Source of the DNA: Bacteroidales bacterium
GTDB taxonomy: Bacteria; Bacteroidota; Bacteroidia; Bacteroidales; UBA932
DNA: 34,988 nucleotides
Reading direction: 5' to 3'
NCBI GenBank assembly: GCA_017509685.1
Contig: JAFWPA010000081.1
Location: forward strand, 1 to 34,988
Part shown: in pieces, positions 4,479 through 12,698 of the stretch
Layout: each line of letters opens with the position of its first letter
Position numbering within the stretch: the first letter of the stretch is position 1
Translations under genes and position numbers: made by a program
Notes under the pieces: model-generated
Database searches by the model: none
The model's input: the letters and a program-made list of their open reading frames with translations, nothing else
What the model was told of the DNA's origin: nothing

Positions 4479-6913
4479 ATATTGAGGAAATAATCTACAA
4501 TCGGGTCACGACTCTCCTTGGTAACCAGGTACTCGTTGTGGTTTCCGGGGATGTATCGCACATCGCAGTCAGGGTAGCGGAACTTCCACCGGGCCTCGCT
4601 GGTATTGTGTTCGGCCAGTTCCCGCCGGATGACCTCCGGCGCCTTTTCCGTGCCGGAAACAGGGCTCATACCCGTGTAGTCTTTGGCAATCAGGGCCGTT
4701 ACCGGACCGTTATACGTTTCCGTCGGCATCGTTTCCATCAGGTAGATATCCAGTTCGGCGCGGCGCTTGTTGCGGTCTTCGTTGAAGAACGGGAAGTAGT
4801 AGGAACTGATGGTAAGGCGCTGCAGGCTCATGTCACGGTCCAGTTCGCCGTCCAGTACCACCACGCGGGGCTTATACTCAGAGTCTTGGTACAACCTCCG
4901 GGCCAGTACCAGTCCCTGTTCACCGCCCACGCAGAAACCTACGATGGCCTTGATCTGCCGGGTTTTCACTACATCCTTCACATAATCCATATAATAGGTA
5001 TCCACCAAGGATTCCAGCGTGGTGAGCTTGTCTTCCAGAATGGTATGATAGGACTCGATGGCAAAAATAGCGTACTTTTTGGACACCTTTTCGGCCCATT
5101 CTCCAAAGATGAAGTCGAAACTGGTCATGCCGCTGATGACGATGAGCACCGGTTTAGAAAGATCATCGCCGGAGTCCCCGTACCAGAACGCGTTGGGATG
5201 TTTCTCGGCCGCCATAATCCGGCGGATGGTGCGCAGGGAATAGAAGTCATTCGCGGTGAGATGAACGCCCGACATGCCCATCTGCACGCAAAGCTGAATA
5301 ATGTGCAGGGAAGTGATGCCTACGTCGTTCATGAGGTCGGCTTCTACATTCACGCTGGGCAGGCCGATGAGACTGGCGACGGCCAGCATGAGCAGTTCCT
5401 CGTGCGGTGTGATAGGCGTATCGTTGGTGATGACGGGATCCACCGCCTTATTCACCAGCGTAGTCTTGTCGATTTTGCCGTTGATGTTCAGCTTGAAATC
5501 GTCCACGTGGTTCCAGAAAGTGGGCATCATATAGTCCGGCAGCAGTTTGGCCACATTCTTCCGGATTTCGTTCAGGTTCTCAATGTCGGCGGCAGTGAGC
5601 ACATAGGCCACGATATACTTCTCGTTGCCAATCTCTTCCAGGCGCACATAGGCCCGCAGAACGCCTTCCTGCCGCTCGATGAGCGTGCAGATTTCTCCCA
5701 GCTCAATGCGGTAGCCGTGCAGCTTGATCTGGGAATCCTTCCGGCCGATGTAATTGAAACTGCCGTCCTCGTTCAGTGTTACCATGTCTCCGCTGTGATA
5801 GAGCCGGGACACGTCGATGCCGTCGTGCACCTTCTCGTACGGATTCTCGAAGAACAACTTTTCATTGAGTTCCGGGCGGTTCCAGTACCCGTTGGTGAGC
5901 TGCATGCCGCCGATGAGCAGTTCTCCCTGCTCGCCGGGGGCTACCAGCTTGCCGTTTTCATCGGCCACATAGCATACCACGCCGGGAACGGGCTTGCCGA
6001 TGTTGCGCCAGTCGTCGGGCCCCTCAATCTCGTGCGTGGTGGTCACGATGCTTTCCGTGGGACCGTATCCGTTCACAAAACGGTAGGGATATTTACCGGC
6101 AATCTTGCTGGTAAGGCTGTGCGGGATGGCTTCACCGCCGGCCGACAGTGTATCCATGGCCGGAAAATCGTAATCCGGGAATACCGCCAGCAGGGAAGGG
6201 GGCATAAAGGTGTAGGTGATCCCTTTCTCCTTCATGAGCCGATACACCAGCATCGGGTCATGTTTATCCTCCCGTTGCGCGATGACCAGTGTTCCGCCGT
6301 AATAAAGCGCGGCGAAGATTTCCAGGACGGAAACGTCGAAGTTAATGCTGGCAAACTGGAGGACCACAGACTTCTCGCTGATATTGAAATTGTCTGGCAG
6401 ACAGACCGTTTGCATATAACTGTACAGCGTTCTGTAGGGCTGCGAAACGCCCTTGGGCTGTCCGGTGGTACCCGACGTGTAAATCATGTACGCTTCCGAT
6501 ACCCCGCGGCTCAGCACCGGCAGGACGTCCATCGTGGGCGTGGCCAGGAGCTCGCGGAAATTTTCGGCCGATATGAGCACGCTCAGGCAGGCGTCGCGGC
6601 AGATGAAATCCCGGCGATCGCGGGGCGTTTCCACATCGATGGGAACATAGGAGCAGCCCAGCTTGATGGCCGCCAGGATACAGGGCACGAAATGCTCGTT
6701 CCGGCCCAGGGAGATGCCCACGCGCACGGGGACATCGGCCTTCACTTCTTGCTTTTCCACGATGTGGGCTATTCCGGCCGCGATATGGCAGGCCATATCG
6801 TCCATCTGGGCATAGGTGACCACCTTGTCACCCATGATGTAGGCCGGCTTGTCCGGATGCGCCGCTATGATTGACGCCAATTGCGCGGCCAGTTTCTCAA
6901 AATAGACATCCAT
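4472..6913 (-). CDS. NRPS-like A-T-TE enzyme (adenylation, carrier, thioesterase)
   Basis: An 813-residue three-domain synthetase without a condensation domain. Adenylation domain (about 1-490): YTSGTTGQPKG at 145-155, FDVSVLE with Asp193 in the position that binds the amino group of amino acids, NGYGPTES at 281-288, HSGD at 373-376, YRIELGEI and the catalytic Lys480 in NGKIDK. Carrier domain (about 500-570): GITS with Ser535 for phosphopantetheine. Thioesterase (about 585-813): GFCVGG with Cys661 replacing the usual Ser nucleophile, Asp688 in VVLDGE and His792 in PGNHNEY complete a plausible triad. It should load one amino or keto acid as a thioester and release it by hydrolysis or self-condensation. 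The product is unknown. It is the last gene of the minus-strand operon, 21 bases after the TonB receptor gene. Confidence 0.88.
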   Translation of the reverse strand: MDVYFEKLAAQLASIIAAHPDKPAYIMGDKVVTYAQMDDMACHIAAGIAHIVEKQEVKADVPVRVGISLGRNEHFVPCILAAIKLGCSYVPIDVETPRDRRDFICRDACLSVLISAENFRELLATPTMDVLPVLSRGVSEAYMIYTSGTTGQPKGVSQPYRTLYSYMQTVCLPDNFNISEKSVVLQFASINFDVSVLEIFAALYYGGTLVIAQREDKHDPMLVYRLMKEKGITYTFMPPSLLAVFPDYDFPAMDTLSAGGEAIPHSLTSKIAGKYPYRFVNGYGPTESIVTTTHEIEGPDDWRNIGKPVPGVVCYVADENGKLVAPGEQGELLIGGMQLTNGYWNRPELNEKLFFENPYEKVHDGIDVSRLYHSGDMVTLNEDGSFNYIGRKDSQIKLHGYRIELGEICTLIERQEGVLRAYVRLEEIGNEKYIVAYVLTAADIENLNEIRKNVAKLLPDYMMPTFWNHVDDFKLNINGKIDKTTLVNKAVDPVITNDTPITPHEELLMLAVASLIGLPSVNVEADLMNDVGITSLHIIQLCVQMGMSGVHLTANDFYSLRTIRRIMAAEKHPNAFWYGDSGDDLSKPVLIVISGMTSFDFIFGEWAEKVSKKYAIFAIESYHTILEDKLTTLESLVDTYYMDYVKDVVKTRQIKAIVGFCVGGEQGLVLARRLYQDSEYKPRVVVLDGELDRDMSLQRLTISSYYFPFFNEDRNKRRAELDIYLMETMPTETYNGPVTALIAKDYTGMSPVSGTEKAPEVIRRELAEHNTSEARWKFRYPDCDVRYIPGNHNEYLVTKESRDPIVDYFLNIL

Positions 6914-6934
6914 ATACTCTACTAACTATTTGTT

Positions 6935-9289
6935 TTAGAATTTAATACTCACGTGGCCCAACAGCCAGCGCCCCGCCTGCTGCATGGGGGCAACGCTGGA
7001 ACCGCCCTGCAGATAGGTGGTATTGACAATATTATACACATTGATGCCCACCTCCATCTTCCAGAAGGCATAGCTGGCGCCCATATCCACAATCATGCGG
7101 GCAGGGATGTCGATTACCTGCTCCGGGAATTCCGGCAGGGCGTAGAGTGACTTCTGCTTGGAGAGGAAAAGGCCGTGTGCGTTCACCTTCAGGCCGGAAA
7201 TAATCTCCCAGGCAGCCGTGAGGTTGGCCTGGAAATCCGGAATATTATAGACGCTGTTGCCAATGATGCTGTAGTTCTGGGAGGCCAGCACGCGCTGCCA
7301 GGTAAGGTTGCCTTCCACTTTGACGCGGGTGCCGGAATACCCGGCGGCCAGTTCCACGCCCGCGTTGGTGAGGCTACCGGCGTTGGTGTTGCCCAGTTCG
7401 CTCTGGATGATGAAATTGTCGGCTTTGTTGATAAAACCGTTCACTTCCATCTTTACCCGGGGAATGAGTTTTCCGTCGCTGTAGAAAGCCAGCTGCCAGG
7501 AGTTCAGGTATTCGGGGGAGAGGTTGTCGTCTCCGAAGTTGATGTCCAGGGTGTTGTTCCTGTAGAAGTACGGCGAATCCACGAACGACTTGGAGTAGCT
7601 TAGCTTGGCACTCCACTTGGGATGGGAATAGATGAGGGCGATACGGGGAGACAACACGTGCAACTGCTTGCCGCTGGACCGCGCCTTGAAGTCGTAGCGA
7701 AGGCCGGCGTTCAGGACAAAGTACCGCCAGGTGTGCTTGAGCTGCAAATAGGCATCGGCGCTGGTCTCACGGCCGGTTTTGAGCACTTTGACGTCATTGT
7801 ACGTCTTGAGGATGAGGTCGTAGTTGATGCCCTCCAGATAAGATGCGTCGTCCAGGTTGAAACGGTTGGCTTGGCCGCCAATCATCAAAACGCCCGAATG
7901 GTCCTTCCCAAAGGCATAGTTATAGCTGGCCTGGGCCGATACACCCAGCGTATATTCGTTCCACCGCACGCTTTGGAACACCTTGTCATACAGCTTGAGC
8001 ACAACGTCGTCCAGGCCGTTGGGATACACGTCGTTGCCGCCGGTGCCGCTTTCGGGGATGTCTCCGCAAACCTGATACCGCTGCTGGTCCTGCGAGTCAA
8101 AGTTGGCCGATACCTGCCAGGCAAAGCCGCCGTTGCTGTCGGAATAACCGATTTCGGCGTGCTGCGAGCCAATGGCATAGCCGGGTGCATACCCGTTAAG
8201 CAGCCGGTATTTGTCGTACTCGTAAGTGGTGAAGAAATAACTCAAAGTGAGCGGCGCCACCGTCTTGGCATAACGGCGGTTATACAGCAGATGAAGCTTG
8301 TTCCACTTGAGCGAAAGACCCAGGTCGTAGGACGGCGCCTTGTTGTAGCCGCCAATAATCATGTCGCCTTCGATGGGCATGGCGGCATACGGCTGCGCGT
8401 CATAGTCTCCCGCCAGATGGACCTTCTGTCCGTCGGCCCGATAAATGCTGCCCCACGCCAGAACGTCCAGGGCCAGGTAACGCTTGCCGAAGAGGATGTC
8501 TCCCCGGACCTGTCCGTAGTTACCCGCGCTGCCCTTGACCATGACACCGTCTACGTCGGACCCGTCCTTGGTAATGATGTTCACCACGCCCGTAAGAGCC
8601 ACGCCGCCGTACAGGGACGATGCAGGGCCTCGCAGCACCTCTATCTGCTTCACCTTTTCCAGGCCGATGGAATAATCCGGGCTGGCCGTGTTGGTGGAAT
8701 AGCTGTTGAGCCGGTGGCCGTTGAGCATGATGAGGATTTTCTCCTGGCCGGAGGAATAGATGCCTCGCATAGCCACGTTCATCTCTTCGTTGCAGGCGAT
8801 GTCTGTCATGCCGGGCACATAGGCGATGAGGGCGTCCTTCAGGGTGCGCGCCCCGATGTTGCGGATCATGTCTTCCGTGATGAGGGTCACCGGCACCGGC
8901 GCCTCTTCAATGGATTCGGCCTGCTGGGAGGCCGTGGTGATGGTGGCGGTTTTACCGGCCTTGATCCGGTTCACCATTTCGGCAAAGCGGGGAGCGTCGT
9001 TATAAACGCTGTAGTAGGGATCCACGGCCAGCAGGTCGGATACCCACACCTGAGCCCTCTCCGGCTTGTCCATATTCAGGTTGCACAGGGCCAGCAGGCG
9101 GTATACGCCAATCCGGGTCTCTCCTTTGAAAAGGTTCACCGACCCGCAGAGGAGGGAATCGGCTTTCTGGAACAGGCCCAATTCGTAGGCGTCCAGGGCG
9201 GCCTCATACACACGCGCGGCGTCCTGTGCCTTCAGGGCAGGGGAGATGAGCAGGATGAGGAGCGCGAATATGTATTGCTTACATCTCAT
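6935..9289 (-). CDS. TonB-dependent receptor with N-terminal TPR-like domain
   Basis: A 784-residue outer-membrane receptor. It has a signal peptide (about 1-21, ending LKAQ), then a helical repeat domain (about 24-110) with TPR-like stretches such as ARVYEAALDAYELGLFQKAD, where most Bacteroidota receptors have a carboxypeptidase-like domain. The plug follows (about 125-245: PVPVTLITEDMIRNIGARTL, IEVLRGPASSLYGG, GVVNIITKDG) and then a 22-strand-type barrel ending in Phe. It is nearer to FecA/BtuB-type siderophore or cofactor receptors than to SusC. No SusD partner is present. The start overlaps the preceding kinase stop (ATGA), implying coupled translation. Context suggests it takes up or senses a ligand linked to the adjacent synthetase or sensors; this is inference. 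Confidence 0.9.
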   Translation of the reverse strand: MRCKQYIFALLILLISPALKAQDAARVYEAALDAYELGLFQKADSLLCGSVNLFKGETRIGVYRLLALCNLNMDKPERAQVWVSDLLAVDPYYSVYNDAPRFAEMVNRIKAGKTATITTASQQAESIEEAPVPVTLITEDMIRNIGARTLKDALIAYVPGMTDIACNEEMNVAMRGIYSSGQEKILIMLNGHRLNSYSTNTASPDYSIGLEKVKQIEVLRGPASSLYGGVALTGVVNIITKDGSDVDGVMVKGSAGNYGQVRGDILFGKRYLALDVLAWGSIYRADGQKVHLAGDYDAQPYAAMPIEGDMIIGGYNKAPSYDLGLSLKWNKLHLLYNRRYAKTVAPLTLSYFFTTYEYDKYRLLNGYAPGYAIGSQHAEIGYSDSNGGFAWQVSANFDSQDQQRYQVCGDIPESGTGGNDVYPNGLDDVVLKLYDKVFQSVRWNEYTLGVSAQASYNYAFGKDHSGVLMIGGQANRFNLDDASYLEGINYDLILKTYNDVKVLKTGRETSADAYLQLKHTWRYFVLNAGLRYDFKARSSGKQLHVLSPRIALIYSHPKWSAKLSYSKSFVDSPYFYRNNTLDINFGDDNLSPEYLNSWQLAFYSDGKLIPRVKMEVNGFINKADNFIIQSELGNTNAGSLTNAGVELAAGYSGTRVKVEGNLTWQRVLASQNYSIIGNSVYNIPDFQANLTAAWEIISGLKVNAHGLFLSKQKSLYALPEFPEQVIDIPARMIVDMGASYAFWKMEVGINVYNIVNTTYLQGGSSVAPMQQAGRWLLGHVSIKF

Positions 9290-10146
9290 TTTACAATCTT
9301 TACAGGGATGATGAACGTGAAGGTGCTTCCCACAAGGGGTTCGGATTCTATGAGCAGCTGCCCGTTATGGTTCTTGGTAATAATATCATAGGTAATGCCC
9401 ATTCCCAGGCCGGTTCCCTGTCCGGCGGGCTTGGTGGTGAAGAAGTTCTCGAAGATACGGGCTTTCACCTCGGGCGTCATACCCATTCCGTTGTCCGTGA
9501 TATCAATACGGACCTCGCCTTCGCTTCCATTGGGCGTAAACGCCACTTTTACCTTGATGGTGGGCTTGTATTCCGGCCCTTCCTGGGCGGTTCTTTCCTT
9601 GACTGTATAGCAGGCGTTGTTCATCACGTTCAGGACGGCACGGCTGATGTCCTGCGGAATCACCATCACCTTGGGCATATCGGCCGGAATGTCTTCCTCT
9701 ATAGTAATATTGAAGTTCTTGTCGTTGGCGCGCATGGCGTGATAGCTTAGCCATACGTATTCGTGAACCAGCTGGCCTACGTCGGTGGGGAGCTTTTCTC
9801 CCGCCTTGCCGCGGCTCTGCAGCAGGATGCCCCGGATAATGCTGATGGCACGCTCTCCGTGTTCCTGGATTTTGGCCAGGTTCTCCTTGAGGTCGGCCGA
9901 AATATCCTGGAGATCGGTCTGGTCGTCCTTGTCCAGCTTGTCTCCGTTGGCGTCCACAATGGCCTGCAGGTCGTTCAGGAGTTGGGCCGACATCTTGCTG
10001 AAATTAATCACAAAATTCAGCGGATTCTGTATTTCGTGGGCTATACCGGCGCTCAGAAGGCCCAGGGAGGCCATCTTTTCCTGCTTGTTCAACTGCTCCT
10101 GCAGATACGCTATTTGCTTTTGGACGTCTTCCTTTTCCACTGCCAT
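9286..10146 (-). CDS. Soluble histidine kinase with intact H-box
   Basis: A 286-residue kinase with no sensor or membrane segment. A short coiled coil (about 1-25) leads to the H-box SAGIAHEIQNPLNFV with His37, a long helical dimerisation region to about residue 110, and an HATPase_c domain with N-box VMNNACYTV, G1 DNGMGM and G2 GTGLGMGIT. It should autophosphorylate and pass phosphate to a receiver, most simply the one at 14356-15519. It lies 5 bases after the propeller sensor whose H-box is degenerate, and its H-box region resembles that protein, so the two may be an unequal pair working as a heterodimer. It overlaps the TonB receptor start by 4 bases. Confidence 0.9.
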   Translation of the reverse strand: MAVEKEDVQKQIAYLQEQLNKQEKMASLGLLSAGIAHEIQNPLNFVINFSKMSAQLLNDLQAIVDANGDKLDKDDQTDLQDISADLKENLAKIQEHGERAISIIRGILLQSRGKAGEKLPTDVGQLVHEYVWLSYHAMRANDKNFNITIEEDIPADMPKVMVIPQDISRAVLNVMNNACYTVKERTAQEGPEYKPTIKVKVAFTPNGSEGEVRIDITDNGMGMTPEVKARIFENFFTTKPAGQGTGLGMGITYDIITKNHNGQLLIESEPLVGSTFTFIIPVKIVK

Positions 10147-10151
10147 AATAC

Positions 10152-12698
10152 TTATGTCAAGCTAATTACAAATTCCGTATATTCGTCTTTGACGGAGTTC
10201 ACCGTGATGTTGCCGCCGCAGTCGTGCATGGCCTGCTGGCTAAGATAGAGGCCCACGCCAGGCGCTTCCGCGGTGGGTTTGGTGGTAAAGAAGGGGTCGA
10301 ACACCTTGTTGATGATGTTCTCCTCGATACCGATTCCGTTGTCGTATATCTTGATTAGGGCCTTGCCGCCTTCCTCCAGCGCGGTCACGCGGATGACGGG
10401 GCTGTACTTTCCCTTATCGGCCTTTTTCCTGATGGCGTACACGCTGTTGGCCAGCATGGACAGCAGGGTCTTGCCCATCTGCTCGGCCACCACGTCGCGC
10501 ACAAGAGGTTTGCCAGGCAGGTCGGTCTCTACCTGGATACCCATGGCGGCGATGTCGGCGGCGTAGTAGGCTTTAAGCTTGTCTACTGACTGCTGGCACA
10601 ACTGGCAAAGGTCTGCGGGCTCCAGCTTCTGGGAACGTTCCTTGAGCATTTCCTCCATGGCCTTCAGGGTGCGTGTAGTGGCGGTTCCGTGCTGCTCTAT
10701 CTTTTCCAGGTTGGTCTGAATCATGTTCATCACGTCCTGCGAATCGTCAAAGATGTCGGGCGTAATGTGCTCTTTCTCATCCTCCAGATTCTGCTCCATA
10801 TCCTTGGCAAGGCCCAGCGACAGATGGGCGAAGTTGTTGATATAGTTCATGGGATTGAGGATACGGTCGATGAGGCCCTTGGTCAGTTTACCGATGGCCG
10901 CCTCACGCTCCTGGCGCAGCAGCTGGTCCTGGGCCGACCGCAGCTCCTTGGTTCGCTCGTCCACCAGGGCTTCCAGTCTTTCCTGTTCTTCGGCCATCCG
11001 GCGCGTGCGGTACAGGAACCACAGATAGGCCAGGCCGATGAAGATCATCAGGTACACCAGCAGGGAATACCAGCGGACGAAGAAAGGATAGGGCCTTCTG
11101 AACTCCTGCGGTTCGCTTTCGCTGATCTGGCCGAAGGCGTCCTTGGAACGGATGACTACCTGGTAGGAACCGAAATTAAGGTTGGCGAACACGTATTCTT
11201 TCTGAGTACTCCAGGCCGACCATGCGTCGTCATTCTGCAGACGGTAGCTGTAAAGCGTTTCGCCGATGGGGTCTATCTTGTCGTTGGAGAAACTGAGGGA
11301 GAGGTCATCGTCGCTGAAACGGAAATGGCGGATATACAGCTTGGGCTCATACATCGGGGCCGATGTGCACTGGCCCAGGTTGAAGCGCACCAGCTCCACA
11401 TTGTCTGCAATCCAGGCCAGTCCGTCCTGGACTAGCATGGTATTCACCTTGGACTGGGCGAAGGGCTCCACCCATTTGCGCAGGTCTTCCGGCATGTCGT
11501 CGTAGTACAGGCCGGTGCCGTCTCCGCTGCTGTGCCACACGTGTCCGTCTTTGTCCACGTATTCGAACAGTTTGGAGATGGGGCCGCTCTCCATGGGCTG
11601 GAATTCCTGCTCGCCGTCCTTCATATAATAGTAGTCACCGGCCAGGCTCAGGGCCCACACGCCGTATCCGTCTTTCAGGAAGCTGGTGACAGTGGGAATC
11701 GGGCCGATGGGGCGGACGCCTTCTCCCGGACGGAACCGGCATACCTGCTCCAGTTCACCAATCAGATAAGAGCCGTCTCCCAGGGCGGTGATGGAAAGGG
11801 AGAACCGGGTGGTCAGTTGGCGTACTTTGCCATTGACATATTCATACAGGCCGTCCGAAGTGGCGGCGTAGAGGGTTCCGGGAGCTCCCTGGACCATCTG
11901 CCAGCAGGCGTGGTTGATTTGGTCCACCTGGACAAAGCGTTGTTCTTGCAGGCGGAAAAGGCCCTGGAACGTGCCCACCATGAGGGTGGGGCCGCACATC
12001 TCTATACAGGAAATCTGGCCCCGGAAGCCCTCTTTTTCCGTAAAACGGGTATAGATTTCGGAGACGGAAATGCTGAAGACGCCGTTGTCCGTGGCGCCCC
12101 ACACCGTTCCTTTTCCGTCATAGGCCAGTTTGGTGATACTGTTGGAACAGAGCCCGTCATCTACATTGATGCGCCAGATTTCCTGGCCCTGGGCATCCAC
12201 CGCAATGACACCGTCTGTAGCCGTGGCCAGCAGGGTGCGGTTTTCGTCCAGTTTGAGACGCTGATACACCTCGATGTCTTTCCAGCGGTCCACCACGGTC
12301 TCTTCTCTGCGAACCTTGCCCGACAGGGGAGCGTAGGCCACCTTGATGGAATCACCTTCGAAGGATTCGATCCATCCGGTGAGATTGATGCTGTCGAAGA
12401 GGATGGTGCCGTCCATATCCTTGCTCAGGCTCACCACGCGGGCGATGTCCGGCGTGTGCACGATTTTCCAGTTCACGTGGTCGTAGACCAGCAGACCTTC
12501 AAAGTTGGCGAAGAAGGTGTGGCCGTCTTCGTCGCACAGGACGTCGAAGTTACGGTTGTGGGCGTTGTACTCACCGGCGGAATAGTTCCGGAAGAACGGG
12601 ACGCCCATATAGGCATCGGCCCCGCCCTGGGCGGAAGCCTGCACCGTGCACAGCAGCACGGCGGCCATCAGTGAGATATGATACGCGAACCTTCTCAT
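10152..12698 (-). CDS. Propeller/Y_Y_Y sensor kinase lacking the phosphoacceptor His
   Basis: An 848-residue membrane sensor starting at MRRFAYHISL (an earlier in-frame start would remove the signal peptide from the N-terminus). Order: signal peptide (1-23), large periplasmic beta-propeller of Reg_prop-like repeats (about 25-450, for example GKGTVWGATDNGVFSIS), a Y_Y_Y domain (about 455-535), one membrane helix (about 543-563), a coiled coil, a HisKA-like helix pair and an HATPase_c domain. The H-box reads KGLIDRILNPMNYI: Asp611 stands where His should be and Arg follows where Glu is usual. The ATPase keeps the N-box Asn (LANSVYAI), G1 DNGIGI and a somewhat altered G2 (PGVGLYLS). It may therefore bind ATP and act on a partner, but not autophosphorylate at the normal site. 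It overlaps the preceding gene by 4 bases. Confidence 0.88.
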   Translation of the reverse strand: MRRFAYHISLMAAVLLCTVQASAQGGADAYMGVPFFRNYSAGEYNAHNRNFDVLCDEDGHTFFANFEGLLVYDHVNWKIVHTPDIARVVSLSKDMDGTILFDSINLTGWIESFEGDSIKVAYAPLSGKVRREETVVDRWKDIEVYQRLKLDENRTLLATATDGVIAVDAQGQEIWRINVDDGLCSNSITKLAYDGKGTVWGATDNGVFSISVSEIYTRFTEKEGFRGQISCIEMCGPTLMVGTFQGLFRLQEQRFVQVDQINHACWQMVQGAPGTLYAATSDGLYEYVNGKVRQLTTRFSLSITALGDGSYLIGELEQVCRFRPGEGVRPIGPIPTVTSFLKDGYGVWALSLAGDYYYMKDGEQEFQPMESGPISKLFEYVDKDGHVWHSSGDGTGLYYDDMPEDLRKWVEPFAQSKVNTMLVQDGLAWIADNVELVRFNLGQCTSAPMYEPKLYIRHFRFSDDDLSLSFSNDKIDPIGETLYSYRLQNDDAWSAWSTQKEYVFANLNFGSYQVVIRSKDAFGQISESEPQEFRRPYPFFVRWYSLLVYLMIFIGLAYLWFLYRTRRMAEEQERLEALVDERTKELRSAQDQLLRQEREAAIGKLTKGLIDRILNPMNYINNFAHLSLGLAKDMEQNLEDEKEHITPDIFDDSQDVMNMIQTNLEKIEQHGTATTRTLKAMEEMLKERSQKLEPADLCQLCQQSVDKLKAYYAADIAAMGIQVETDLPGKPLVRDVVAEQMGKTLLSMLANSVYAIRKKADKGKYSPVIRVTALEEGGKALIKIYDNGIGIEENIINKVFDPFFTTKPTAEAPGVGLYLSQQAMHDCGGNITVNSVKDEYTEFVISLT

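Noticed and set aside
4538-6874. A 778-codon open frame antisense to the A-T-TE gene
   Set aside because: GC-rich third positions suppress stop codons on the opposite strand. The minus frame has complete, ordered enzyme motifs; the antisense product is His/Val/Gly-rich without a domain.
7622-9391. A 589-codon open frame antisense to the TonB receptor
   Set aside because: Same GC-skew artefact; the receptor frame has signal peptide, plug and C-terminal Phe.
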